Below, piece by piece: positions 15,064 to 23,975 of a stretch of DNA of 64,000 nt (its first letter is position 1; each line of letters begins with the position of its first letter). The position numbers and the translations under genes are program-made. The notes beneath the pieces were generated by a model. It had not been told where the DNA came from, searched no databases, and was given only the letters and a program-made list of their open reading frames with translations. The DNA is from JAVBPT01 sp031549455 (lineage in GTDB: Bacteria > Bacillota > Clostridia > Lachnospirales > JAKSVV01), in assembly GCA_031549455.1 (NCBI GenBank), contig JAVBPT010000003.1, forward strand, positions 1-64,000, given 5' to 3'.

Positions 15064-16485
15064 ATGAAAAATGTGAGTATAAAATGGAAAATATTTTTAT
15101 ATCTTATAGGATTCTGTTCATTATTGCTTGTATTCCTATGGTTTTTTCAGGTTATTTTTTTAAATGATTTCTACAAAAATATTAAGATTGGAGAGGTTAA
15201 AAGAACAGCACAGTTGATTATGAATAGCATCGACTCAGAAGAGCTCACAGATCTCGTACAGAAATACTCTTTTATGAATGATGTCTGCATTGAGATTTTA
15301 ATCGAGGGAGAGAATTATCCCATTACATCAGACGTTTTGGGGGACTGCGTTATTCATAAGATGACCGCGCTCGAAAAAATCAAGATGTTAGAAAAGACAC
15401 AAGAAAATAACGGAGAAATGCTAGAATATTTTAGTTTGTATACCATTCGGACTAAAACGACGAGTAGAAGGCCAATGGACGATGCCAAGCTGGAGATTGT
15501 TTACTCCAAGATTTTACACAACAAAGAGAACAAGATGGTTATTATCTTCATTAATTCGGTTGCCAACCCGGTGGGTGCAACCGTAAGCACTTTGAGGGCA
15601 CAGCTATACTATATTACGTTTTTTATGGTTGCGATCTCTACGATTCTAGCGATTCTGATCTCAAAGTATATCTCAAAACCAATTGAGGAGTTGAATAAAA
15701 GTACCAAGAGACTGGCTTCCGGCAAGTATGATACAGCGTTTAGCGGAAATGGGTATAAGGAGATAAAGGAGTTATCAGATACATTGAATTACACAGCTTT
15801 AGAGCTTTCGAAAGTGGAAAATTTGAGAAAAGAATTGATTGCCAATGTGTCGCATGATCTTAGAACCCCTCTTACGCTAATAGCAGGGTATGCGGAGGCA
15901 ATGAGGGATTTACCAGAGGAGAACAATGCAGAAAATGCACAGATTATAGTGGATGAAACCAAGAGGCTAACAAGCCTTGTAAATGATACGCTAGACTTAA
16001 GTAAACTACAGTCGGGAATGCAGGTGTTGGCTTTATCAGAATTTAATCTCACGGAGAGTCTCAAGAATGGGATAGACAGGATGCAAGAGTTTATTAAGAA
16101 AGAGGGATATCAGATTGAGTTCGATCACGATACAGATGTGATGATTTGCGCAGATGAAACAAAGATTTCACGGGTGTTTTATAATCTTTTGATTAATGCA
16201 ATTAGTTATACAGGGGAAGATCATAGGGTCATCATTCATCAGATTGTAGAAGAGGATCTTGTTAAAATTGAGGTGACAGATAGTGGAGAAGGGATCTCGG
16301 AAGAAAATCTGCCATATATCTGGGATCGATATTATAAGATAGATGAGAATCACAAAAGACCGATAACGGGGACGGGGATTGGTCTATCAATTGTTAAGTC
16401 TATTATGGGGTTACACCAGGGGGGCTATGGTGTTTCCTCCCAAGTGGGAAAGGGAAGTACTTTCTGGTTCAGTTTGAAAAGATAA
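15064..16485 (+). CDS. Membrane sensor histidine kinase
   Basis: Kinase of 473 residues. TM1 is at about 10-32, followed by an extracytoplasmic sensor region of ~130 residues. TM2 is at about 180-202 and a HAMP region follows (SKYISKPIEELNKSTKRL). HisKA has the phospho-accepting His in ANVSHDLRTPLTL, and the ATPase domain has NLLINAISYT (N box), DSGEGISEENLPYIWDRYYK and GTGIGLSIVKSI (G boxes). It phosphorylates the adjacent regulator. The stimulus is not predictable; the neighbouring DUF2680 secreted protein is a possible target or ligand. Confidence 0.93.
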   Translation: MKNVSIKWKIFLYLIGFCSLLLVFLWFFQVIFLNDFYKNIKIGEVKRTAQLIMNSIDSEELTDLVQKYSFMNDVCIEILIEGENYPITSDVLGDCVIHKMTALEKIKMLEKTQENNGEMLEYFSLYTIRTKTTSRRPMDDAKLEIVYSKILHNKENKMVIIFINSVANPVGATVSTLRAQLYYITFFMVAISTILAILISKYISKPIEELNKSTKRLASGKYDTAFSGNGYKEIKELSDTLNYTALELSKVENLRKELIANVSHDLRTPLTLIAGYAEAMRDLPEENNAENAQIIVDETKRLTSLVNDTLDLSKLQSGMQVLALSEFNLTESLKNGIDRMQEFIKKEGYQIEFDHDTDVMICADETKISRVFYNLLINAISYTGEDHRVIIHQIVEEDLVKIEVTDSGEGISEENLPYIWDRYYKIDENHKRPITGTGIGLSIVKSIMGLHQGGYGVSSQVGKGSTFWFSLKR

Positions 16486-16493
16486 AGAGCATG

Positions 16494-16523
16494 AAAAAAC
16501 TACCTGATACAGGTAGTTTTTTT
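16494..16523. terminator. Bidirectional terminator: histidine kinase / zinc-ribbon gene
   Basis: 13-bp perfect stem AAAAAACTACCTG/CAGGTAGTTTTTT with a 3-nt loop. A and T tails on the two sides serve both converging genes. Confidence 0.88.
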
Positions 16524-16533
16524 GAAATCTAGA

Positions 16534-16695
16534 TTATCTATCAAAATTTCTTCTTTGTGCTTTTTTCTTATTTCTGCATTCTCTACATCTAACTGGTTCG
16601 TTTTCAAAACCTTGTTCTTTGTAGAATTCTTGTTCACGAACTGTAAAAGTGAATTCACGACCACAGTCTTTACATACGATTGTTTTGTCTTCCAC
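16534..16695 (-). CDS. Small zinc-ribbon protein (53 aa)
   Basis: Very small gene on the minus strand. GTG start at 16695 with GGAGG 6 nt upstream, stop TAA at 16536-16534, 53 residues. Four cysteines in two CxxC pairs (C8, C11 in VCKDCGREF; C37, C40 in RCRECRNKK) form a treble-clef-like zinc ribbon, and the C-terminus is highly basic (KKKAQRRN). It resembles the small zinc-ribbon proteins common in Firmicutes; function unknown, with RNA or ribosome association plausible from its charge. Its terminator is shared with the histidine kinase. Confidence 0.8.
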   Translation of the reverse strand: MEDKTIVCKDCGREFTFTVREQEFYKEQGFENEPVRCRECRNKKKAQRRNFDR

Positions 16696-16995
16696 AGGAA
16701 ACCTCCTTTTTATTTTTAAACTAACGGAACCTTGATAATAATAAAACTTGAAAAAGATAATGATTAAATAAAAAGGGGTTAGCTTATTGATATAAATAAT
16801 ATCACATTTTATGTTGGATGTAAAGAGAAAATGCTAATTTTTTTGTGTTTATAACCAGCAGCCTATGGAAAAGTTTTTTCTAATCCGAAATAGGACTTGA
16901 TTCATTTTATCTGAAACAAACCAAAATATACCAGAAAAAATCTGTTAAAAACTACATACAAAATCAAAAAAATATGTTAAAATAAATACAAGTTA
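16696..16995. other. Intergenic region, no gene seen
   Basis: About 300 AT-rich bases between divergent genes. It should hold the promoter of the zinc-ribbon gene (minus) and of the FN3 protein gene (plus). A TTAAAAT at 16977-16983 could be a -10 for the latter. I see no known riboswitch or RNA gene. Confidence 0.4.
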
Positions 16996-19900
16996 ATGAT
17001 TGATAAGGAAACGGTGAAAACAGTGAAAAAGAATAGAAGTGTACGAGCGATTGCGGGATTTTTGATCGCGATGTTGCTGGTAACGAATGTATTGCCCAAC
17101 CTCTCTTTTGCCAACAAACAAAATCCTTTGAGAAGGTTGGTTGTTGAGCGGATTACTTCAAGTATTATTAAAAACCCTTTTACGAGTAAAAACTCAGTTA
17201 TACCAGATCTGAAGTTAACATGGGAGGCGGATACACCGTCACTTGAAGAAGACAAAACGTCTGATGCTGTAGATGGATCGGGCCTTCATAACCCAAATCG
17301 GTATGAGGTTTATTCCCAAAACGTTACTGCAAGCGAAAAAGAGGCTCTTTTAACCTCAACCACTGCACTCACCTATTCAACCACAAGGCTTAATACAGGA
17401 AGCATCTATAAGTTTAAAGTTCTTCCTGTACATGATCATACGTATGGCATATCGCCAAATGAGAGAACCCAAAAGGCACCTTACACAGATGCGACGCATC
17501 CAAAGGTGGCGGTGTTAACGGACCTGGCAGTGGATGTTGTAACGGAAGGCAGAAAGATTATTGTCACATTCGATGACCCGGGTACGCTTGTGGACTTTGA
17601 TCTTTATTATGAACAAGGGGATGTAACCGATTTTGGACCAACGGCTGGAAGAGTTCAACTTATTAGAGCGGACTCAAAAAGGGTGCTGGATCCTTCAACC
17701 AGAAGGAGTAGACTCGAATATACACTAGAACATGATTCGATTAAGGCGGGACAAATTTATTCCGTGGGTGTAAAACCCGTTGTGGGTCAGATCGATGGAA
17801 CGGATATCTTATTTAACCAAAAAGTGAACATTCAAACCTGTACAACAGAAATCCCTTTTGCCATCACAGAAGACAGTGATGGATATTTGAGGTTAAACTG
17901 GTGGGGAATTGATTCAAGCATTGGGATCGGTGGAAGCACTACACAATATGATGTGAAGGAGCTTAGGATTGTAGAAAGAAATGAAGAGACCAAAATTGAA
18001 AGAATTATCTCAACTTTAATCGGTAAAAATGCAATTCAAATGGGATACTATCTTGCGGTTAAACCAAAGGTGACAACCAGTTACAAGATTGTTATTGTTT
18101 ACAATCGTATTGCGAGTGGTGGAACTGAGGAAGTGAAAGAAATGGAGTCCAGATGGATTAGCTATGACCCAAGTAGTTTGAGGATTATCCCACAAAAGCC
18201 AGAGATTCCAAATGTGGGAAGCAAGCTCTCGACAGATGACAATAGCGTTTTAGACCTAAATAAGTATCAAGGTACATTTCGATATGATTTGACCACCAAG
18301 TTATTGAATCTGGTTTGGTCAACTTTTGAAAGAAAAGATTATGTCGGAAACCAAAATACCAACATCATCGATTTGGATACCTATTATGATATATTGATCA
18401 CAGACGATGTGAATGCCCTTTCTGATCTTGAGCTCAATACGGAGCTGGATTATTATGTTGGAAAACAGGGTAGCAGTAGCCTGTTTGTTCTCAATAAGTC
18501 GGGCAAAAAAGTGGGTTACTTTAAAGAATATAGCCAATATCTTGGTGCCAATTATGACAACGGATTGTTTATAGGATACGCACTCAAGGAGTTTGAATCC
18601 AATAAAGTATATTATGTGCGTGTGATCGCAAAGAAAAAAATCTTGGGAGAAGAGCTTCGCTCTATTCCAAGCATTATGCCCATTTATATTGATGCGGCCG
18701 GAAACATGGCTGTACCACCGACACTTCCCAAGCCACCATTAAAGGAAAAGGAGATCACAGATAAATCCTTTAGTGTGGAGTGGAGAAAAGACTGGTATGA
18801 GGTTGCGCCAATTGATTCAAATGGAGACTGGGCGAGTCGAGTTTGGATTTATAACCAAGACATTTCGTTTGTAAAAATAGATGGTTCAGAGGAAATTGAA
18901 CTAACCTCTCAAAACCAAGTAAACATATTGAAATCCAAGCTTTCTTCTACAAACGCATCCAAGTATGTTTTTAGAAATATGAATCTGGATAGTAAGACAA
19001 AATATGAGGTTTATTACACCAAGAACGCAACTGTGGAGAACGAGATTAAAATCAAAAAGTTGACCAACCCTTTTTACACAATAAAAGAGTACGTGTATGA
19101 TTTTATAAATAAAAAAGAAAACGATCTTCTTTGGAAAGAAATCACACCTTTAGTAGACCCAAATGATACTTCAAATCATACTGTGTTTACAAAGGTAGAA
19201 GGATTAGAAAGCAACACGAATTACTATTTCATGATTCGGGCGTATAAGGTGCTCGAGGATGGGACAAAGGTGTACAATACCTATCCATCCAGTCTAATTA
19301 TTACAACCCTTTTGCCAGGAACGGAGATTGAACCGGTTCCAACGGTTCCAAGATTATTCCTTGACTCAATACAAGACATTAAGGCTAACATTGGATGGAA
19401 GGCTAATCCGCTACTATCTTATGAGATACGGTATAGTAAAAAAGAGGACATCTCTACTGCGACCTCCATCAAGGTGACGCCACAAGATTTAAAAAATATT
19501 ACCAAACAGGGTGAAAATTATATTTTAGAGCTATTCGACCTATTTCCAAAAACAGAATATTATGTCTGGATTAAGGCAATGCAAACAAAGGGTAAATTGG
19601 AGTCTGCCTGGAGTAACCCACTAACGATTGTCACGAAAGATATCCAACCAGACCCCCTAAATCCGCCGACTGGGATCGGAGTTGCTTCCGTTACCTCACC
19701 AATCGGGAAGGAATACATTACAATTGAATGGGTGAGAACCCAAGACGACTTGTCACTGGATTCCTATCAAGGTAAGAAGGTGAAGAAGCAATACTCTTAT
19801 ATCTTAGAGATTGCAGATAATATTAAGTTTTTGGATTCTAAGAAGGTGGAAATTAGTGCGGATAAGAAGATTAGTACAAAGGATTTTGAGATCATCTCAA

Positions 19901-20685
19901 ACACAATTGTGAAGGCCAAAGATCTAAAGGCGAATATTCGCTATTACATTCGGATGAAATCAAAGATTACGGTATCAGAAAGCGATCAGTCCGGCGTTTT
20001 AACGAAGGAATCTACCTGGTCACTGATTAAGATCATTAAGACATTGGCTGATGCAGAATATGATGCGGATATCGGTGAGATTGAAATTCCTCTTCCGGAG
20101 AAGGATGAGAAGGTATACAATGGAGATACAGTTACGTATAACATTATTAATGATGAAAAGGCGATTGACGACCTCATTAAAAGGAACCTCTTTGACTATA
20201 CCGTTGACTTTTCAAATGAGGCATCCAAGATAACAAGGAGAATGATTAACCTAAAAGAAAACGTGGTGCTCTCAATGGCCAGAAACGATGTGGATCTTTT
20301 AATAAAACTAAGTGATATGGAGATTAGTATTCCGGGAAAAGCCCTTCTTACTGCAGAATACAAGAAGCTTGTAAAAAGCGGAGGAGTGGACCTGATTACA
20401 GTAGCCATTAGCGATAACTATATCTTCACCTCTGGGGAATATAACAATACGAAAGAAATAGGCTTGACATTTAAAAATAAATATGGCACCTTAGAATCAA
20501 AGTATTTAGAAAATTATATGGATATCAGTTGGTACAAGAATGGATTACTCTATCTTGGACTTAGCCAAAGGCCATATGTTTATGATGAAGTGAAAAAGAT
20601 ATGGACAGCATTAAAAGATTATTATAGTTTGAGTGATCGAGTGATTTTCAAAAGCGGAATGCTCGGAAAGTTTACGATAAAGTAG
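16996..20685 (+). CDS. Large secreted protein with fibronectin type III-like domains
   Basis: Protein of about 1229 residues. A signal peptide (basic start, hydrophobic AGFLIAMLLVTNVLP, ending near SFA) is followed by several beta-sandwich segments with FN3 features: a Trp in strand B, and a late Tyr in xxYYVWIKA-type strands. The clearest lie at about 770-880 and 885-1010. The last ~210 residues form a distinct domain without a known motif. There is no SLH, LPXTG or LysM anchor, but the next gene 13 nt downstream encodes an SLH protein. Start uncertain: ATG 16996 lacks an SD, while GTG 17014 or 17023 follow AAGGA. Likely an extracellular matrix or surface structural protein. Confidence 0.75.
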   Translation: MIDKETVKTVKKNRSVRAIAGFLIAMLLVTNVLPNLSFANKQNPLRRLVVERITSSIIKNPFTSKNSVIPDLKLTWEADTPSLEEDKTSDAVDGSGLHNPNRYEVYSQNVTASEKEALLTSTTALTYSTTRLNTGSIYKFKVLPVHDHTYGISPNERTQKAPYTDATHPKVAVLTDLAVDVVTEGRKIIVTFDDPGTLVDFDLYYEQGDVTDFGPTAGRVQLIRADSKRVLDPSTRRSRLEYTLEHDSIKAGQIYSVGVKPVVGQIDGTDILFNQKVNIQTCTTEIPFAITEDSDGYLRLNWWGIDSSIGIGGSTTQYDVKELRIVERNEETKIERIISTLIGKNAIQMGYYLAVKPKVTTSYKIVIVYNRIASGGTEEVKEMESRWISYDPSSLRIIPQKPEIPNVGSKLSTDDNSVLDLNKYQGTFRYDLTTKLLNLVWSTFERKDYVGNQNTNIIDLDTYYDILITDDVNALSDLELNTELDYYVGKQGSSSLFVLNKSGKKVGYFKEYSQYLGANYDNGLFIGYALKEFESNKVYYVRVIAKKKILGEELRSIPSIMPIYIDAAGNMAVPPTLPKPPLKEKEITDKSFSVEWRKDWYEVAPIDSNGDWASRVWIYNQDISFVKIDGSEEIELTSQNQVNILKSKLSSTNASKYVFRNMNLDSKTKYEVYYTKNATVENEIKIKKLTNPFYTIKEYVYDFINKKENDLLWKEITPLVDPNDTSNHTVFTKVEGLESNTNYYFMIRAYKVLEDGTKVYNTYPSSLIITTLLPGTEIEPVPTVPRLFLDSIQDIKANIGWKANPLLSYEIRYSKKEDISTATSIKVTPQDLKNITKQGENYILELFDLFPKTEYYVWIKAMQTKGKLESAWSNPLTIVTKDIQPDPLNPPTGIGVASVTSPIGKEYITIEWVRTQDDLSLDSYQGKKVKKQYSYILEIADNIKFLDSKKVEISADKKISTKDFEIISNTIVKAKDLKANIRYYIRMKSKITVSESDQSGVLTKESTWSLIKIIKTLADAEYDADIGEIEIPLPEKDEKVYNGDTVTYNIINDEKAIDDLIKRNLFDYTVDFSNEASKITRRMINLKENVVLSMARNDVDLLIKLSDMEISIPGKALLTAEYKKLVKSGGVDLITVAISDNYIFTSGEYNNTKEIGLTFKNKYGTLESKYLENYMDISWYKNGLLYLGLSQRPYVYDEVKKIWTALKDYYSLSDRVIFKSGMLGKFTIK

Positions 20686-20698
20686 GAGGGGAAGAGTT

Positions 20699-21553
20699 AT
20701 GAAAAAGTTATGTAAAATGGCAAGCCTGATATTCATGCTGTGTGTGATGCTTTCAAATGTGTCGTTTGCAGCCAACAGAGTGGTTTATGACATAGAACAG
20801 GAGAGCCAAAGTGCCTATAACATTACACTGAAGTGGAACGAGGCAGATGCTGGAAACATTCAGCTCACAGCATTTGAAAAGATGGATGATAATACCATTA
20901 CGATATACTATAAGGCATATTCTAACTTTAATGTGAGAAAGGCCAGAGTAAATATTGATGATTTGGGGCTTAGTCTAACAGAAGTGAGGACACCTATGGT
21001 GACTTTGAAAAATGCGGAAGGAAAGAGTAATGCACCTGCAGACTTACCGAAGGATGATGAAGCCAGTAAGGCAATTCAAAATCTATATGCACGTGGGATT
21101 ATAAATGGGTATACAGATGGAACCTTCAAACCTGAAAGCAATATTAGTAGAGAAGAGTTCTCAAGTTTGTTTTGTAAGTTTATGAAGTATCCGCTTAGAA
21201 CAGATTTGGAAACAAAGTTCTCAGATGTTTTAAACACCAGATGGTCCAAAAATGTGATTATGACCCTTTATGATAAACAAATTTTAAAGGGAACAGGGGA
21301 CAGCATTTTTGCACCGTCAAATAATATCACACTTGGAGAGGTTTCAGCTATTATTGATAGAGCAAAAGGTCTTGGCACCATCCCCGTGACAGTTGCTTAT
21401 AAGCATTTACAAAAACAACACTGGGCGAATGCGAATATCACGAATCTTTTAACAGAAGGATATATTAAAGTAACCGATAATTTTTACGCCAACTTTGATC
21501 AAAATAAGCCTCTTACAAGAGGAGAAATGGCAGTGATTCTAAATCGGGATTAA
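20699..21553 (+). CDS. SLH domain cell-wall-anchored protein
   Basis: Protein of 284 residues: signal peptide (1-25, ending VSFAA), an N-terminal beta-rich domain of ~75 residues (TLKWNEADAGNIQL..., 26-100), then three SLH repeats at about 115-170, 173-230 and 235-284. SLH repeats attach proteins to secondary cell-wall polysaccharide. It follows the FN3 protein by 13 nt (SD GGAGGGG). The pair is probably co-expressed, and this protein may be the wall anchor for the FN3 protein, perhaps through its N-terminal domain (inference). A strong palindromic terminator overlaps its stop. Confidence 0.88.
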   Translation: MKKLCKMASLIFMLCVMLSNVSFAANRVVYDIEQESQSAYNITLKWNEADAGNIQLTAFEKMDDNTITIYYKAYSNFNVRKARVNIDDLGLSLTEVRTPMVTLKNAEGKSNAPADLPKDDEASKAIQNLYARGIINGYTDGTFKPESNISREEFSSLFCKFMKYPLRTDLETKFSDVLNTRWSKNVIMTLYDKQILKGTGDSIFAPSNNITLGEVSAIIDRAKGLGTIPVTVAYKHLQKQHWANANITNLLTEGYIKVTDNFYANFDQNKPLTRGEMAVILNRD

Positions 21554-21586
21554 ATAAAAAACACCTATAGGTGTTTTTTATTTAAT
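21549..21586. terminator. Bidirectional palindromic terminator
   Basis: Perfect 38-bp palindrome centred on CCTATAGG with A6/T6 tracts in the arms. It contains the stop codon of the SLH gene (21551-21553) and, on the other strand, that of the M23-like gene (21580-21578). Confidence 0.9.
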
Positions 21587-22234
21587 AATTTCCTCTGGGT
21601 TGATAAAGACGCCATCCTTTAATACCTGGACCTCTACAACACTAGAGCCTGAAGTGGAATCTATATTGGCAAGTTTTTGATTGATCAGAACATAATCATT
21701 TACTTTTGCTGAAATAGAATCAAAGAATCCGACGAGTATAATGTCATATCCAGTGTTTGTCCGCATGGTAATGGAACTATTGGATGAACTGTTATAAGAA
21801 ACATTGGTAATGGTTCCTTCCATAGGAGCAACAACCGAGGCCTGTTTTGTTTGAATATAAACACCATTGGAAATTCGATACTGGTCCAAAACCTCATCAT
21901 ATTTTAGTTCTTCTGTGCTAAAGGTCATAATAATGCTTCCCTGAACGGGCCACGTTGTTTTTTCGACAATCTCTGCTCCGATTTCTTCCTGCTGTTCTAT
22001 TGTTGGAGCATCGAAGGTTGTTACAGGCGCTGAGAACTGATCCAAAGGTTTATCCATATTTGTGCTGGTTGTTTCTAACTCGTTATTATTTAAATACTCT
22101 TTATCAAGATCTACATATGAATTGTCTTGATCATTTAATATGGTATTGTAATTATTTGAAAAAAGTTTAATGGCAAATACGAGTAGAATAAAAGTTGTAA
22201 TAAAAATAGAATATGTTTTAAATTTATATTTCAT
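21578..22234 (-). CDS. Membrane-anchored LytM/M23-like protein with degenerate active site
   Basis: Protein of 218 residues with a single N-terminal membrane segment (about 7-27), an acidic/Asn-rich linker and a C-terminal lysostaphin-like (LytM/M23) fold starting near WPVQGSIIMTFS. M23 peptidases bind zinc through HxxxD and HxH. Here the matching places read SNGVYIQT and VVEVQVL, so no zinc ligands remain and it is probably not a peptidase. Architecture and size resemble SpoIIQ of Bacillus, which also has a degenerate site and forms part of the forespore-mother-cell channel; that identity is plausible but unproven. Downstream of the rluB-type gene on the same strand without a terminator between. 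Confidence 0.65.
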   Translation of the reverse strand: MKYKFKTYSIFITTFILLVFAIKLFSNNYNTILNDQDNSYVDLDKEYLNNNELETTSTNMDKPLDQFSAPVTTFDAPTIEQQEEIGAEIVEKTTWPVQGSIIMTFSTEELKYDEVLDQYRISNGVYIQTKQASVVAPMEGTITNVSYNSSSNSSITMRTNTGYDIILVGFFDSISAKVNDYVLINQKLANIDSTSGSSVVEVQVLKDGVFINPEEIIK

Positions 22235-22278
22235 AGATACCCCCTAATCTAGAAATATTATTGGCAAATTTAACTAAA

Positions 22279-22986
22279 TTATTCAGATAAATTTCTAATT
22301 TCGCTTGGGGTCAGATGTCTATACTCTCCTTCTGCAAGATCAGAGAGTTTAAGTTTTCCAATCGCAGTTCTTTTTAAATGGAGAATCGGATATGGGATTC
22401 GTTCAAACATTTTTCTGACTTGCCTATTTCTTCCTTCGAATATCCTGACCTCAATAATACAGTTTTTCTCCAATATCTTTTTAATTCTCGCATCTGCTTC
22501 TTTGGTAGGCTTTCCATCAATCACAATGCTCTTTTTAAGTCTTTCAATCTCATCTTGTGTTGGAACCCCTTTCACTTTCACCTCATAGATTTTCGAAATA
22601 TGATTTTTGGGGTGAGTCATCTGATAAACAAAGTTCCCATCGTTTGAAAGAAGCAATAGCCCAGAGGTATTGCAGTCCAGTCTTCCAACTGGAACCAGTT
22701 TGGCCTTGGTCTTTTTAACAAGCTCGAGAACAGTAGGACGTCCAAGCTCGTCTTTTGTGCTGGTAATATAACCAATGGGCTTATGAAGCATAATATACAC
22801 CTTAACGGCGGAAGGCCGAATCAGTTTGCCCTCTACTTTTACAAAGTCTTTTCCTTCATCAATGCTTGTTCCAAGCTTGGTAACCACGCTTCCGTTCACA
22901 GTGACCGTGCCACTTACAATGAGTTCCTCACTTTTTCTTCTGGAGGCCACACCACATTCTGCTAGGTATTTTTGTAATCGTATCAT
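22279..22986 (-). CDS. rluB: 23S rRNA pseudouridine synthase, RluB/RsuA family
   Basis: Enzyme of 235 residues. An N-terminal S4 RNA-binding domain (MIRLQKYLAECGVASRRKSE, residues 1-60) is followed by the RsuA/RluB/E/F catalytic domain with the nucleophile Asp in GRLDCNTSGLLLLSNDG. The NRQVRKMFE motif near residue 200 is also typical. It isomerises a uridine in the ribosomal peptidyl-transferase region (RluB, U2605 in E. coli numbering) or a related site. No SD competitor; ATG 22986 follows AAAGGAGA. Confidence 0.9.
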   Translation of the reverse strand: MIRLQKYLAECGVASRRKSEELIVSGTVTVNGSVVTKLGTSIDEGKDFVKVEGKLIRPSAVKVYIMLHKPIGYITSTKDELGRPTVLELVKKTKAKLVPVGRLDCNTSGLLLLSNDGNFVYQMTHPKNHISKIYEVKVKGVPTQDEIERLKKSIVIDGKPTKEADARIKKILEKNCIIEVRIFEGRNRQVRKMFERIPYPILHLKRTAIGKLKLSDLAEGEYRHLTPSEIRNLSE

Positions 22987-23046
22987 AGGATCTCCTTTTT
23001 GAATTAGTTTATCACGTTAAATAATGCTTGTCTAGAAGAAAGGAAC

Positions 23047-23071
23047 AAAAAAAGCATCTGGGTAGATGCTC
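23047..23071 (-). terminator. Terminator of the NfeD-SPFH operon
   Basis: Stem AGCATCT/AGATGCT with loop ACCC on the minus strand, followed by T7, 7 nt beyond the stop of the SPFH gene. Confidence 0.88.
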
Positions 23072-23077
23072 CTTTCT

Positions 23078-23974
23078 TTAATTCCAAATATCTTTAATGG
23101 TCTTCACTGAGCCAAGTAGGCTAACAGATTCAGACGGAATAACAAGCTTGGTCGATGGACTTCCAGCTATATTGGAGAGAGCTTCAATGGATTTCAAGCT
23201 AATTACCTCGTTGGTTGGGTTTGCTTCTTTGATTGCCTGAATAACCATCTTGGTTCCCTCTGCAGTCGCCTTTTGAACACTTATGATGGCTTCCGCTTCC
23301 CCCTCTGCTCTAAGAATTTGAGATTCTTTTTCGGCTTGAGCCTGCAATATTTTGGATTGCCTTTCACCTTCCGCTTGGAGGATTTTGGATTGTTTTTCTC
23401 CTTCTGCGATCAAAATGGATTCACGTTTTTGACGTTCAGCTCTCATCTGTCTTTCCATGGCATCTTGGATATCACGAGGAGGAATAATATTTTTAAGTTC
23501 TACTCTTGTGATCTTAATTCCCCATGGGTCTGTCGCCTCATCTAATGTGATATTTAATTTGTTATTAATGGTATCGCGGGAAGTAAGTGTTTCATCAAGG
23601 TCCAACTCCCCAATAATGTTACGTAGAGTGGTTGCTGCTAGGTTCTCAATCGCAGCGAGTGGATTGGATATTTCATACATAAACTTTATAGGATCTGTAA
23701 TTCTATAGTAGATCACAGTATCAATCTGCATTGCCACGTTATCTTTTGTAATAACTGGTTGCGGCGGGAAATCCTTTACGTGTTCTCGCATATCAATCTT
23801 TGCGGCTTCCCTTTCAATAAAAGGGAATACAAAGTTGATACCAGGCTCCGCAACTCTTGAGAAGGTCCCAAGACGTTCAATAATTCCTTTTTGAGATTGC
23901 CTAACGATTTTAATCGAACCAAGTGCAATAATAACAGCAAGTACAAGTAATGCAAAGATAAATTCAGTTCCCAT
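23078..23974 (-). CDS. SPFH/stomatin-prohibitin family membrane protein (QmcA-like)
   Basis: Protein of 298 residues: N-terminal membrane segment (FIFALLVLAVIIALG), then an SPFH domain starting IVRQSQKGIIERLGTF, a long Gln/Glu/Lys coiled coil (about 180-250) with repeats of KQSKILQAEGERQ type, and a C-terminal hydrophobic tail. Such proteins oligomerise into membrane scaffolds and control membrane proteases or microdomains. ATG 23974 is chosen because AAAGGAGG lies 8 nt upstream; it leaves 1 nt after the NfeD stop. NfeD-SPFH pairs are a conserved unit. Confidence 0.9.
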   Translation of the reverse strand: MGTEFIFALLVLAVIIALGSIKIVRQSQKGIIERLGTFSRVAEPGINFVFPFIEREAAKIDMREHVKDFPPQPVITKDNVAMQIDTVIYYRITDPIKFMYEISNPLAAIENLAATTLRNIIGELDLDETLTSRDTINNKLNITLDEATDPWGIKITRVELKNIIPPRDIQDAMERQMRAERQKRESILIAEGEKQSKILQAEGERQSKILQAQAEKESQILRAEGEAEAIISVQKATAEGTKMVIQAIKEANPTNEVISLKSIEALSNIAGSPSTKLVIPSESVSLLGSVKTIKDIWN

Positions 23975-23975
23975 T

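Noticed and set aside
16696..16995. Cyclic di-GMP riboswitch before the FN3 protein gene
   Set aside because: Surface-protein genes in Clostridia often have one, but no conserved GCAAA/GGAGGT-type core or tetraloop-receptor pair is visible.
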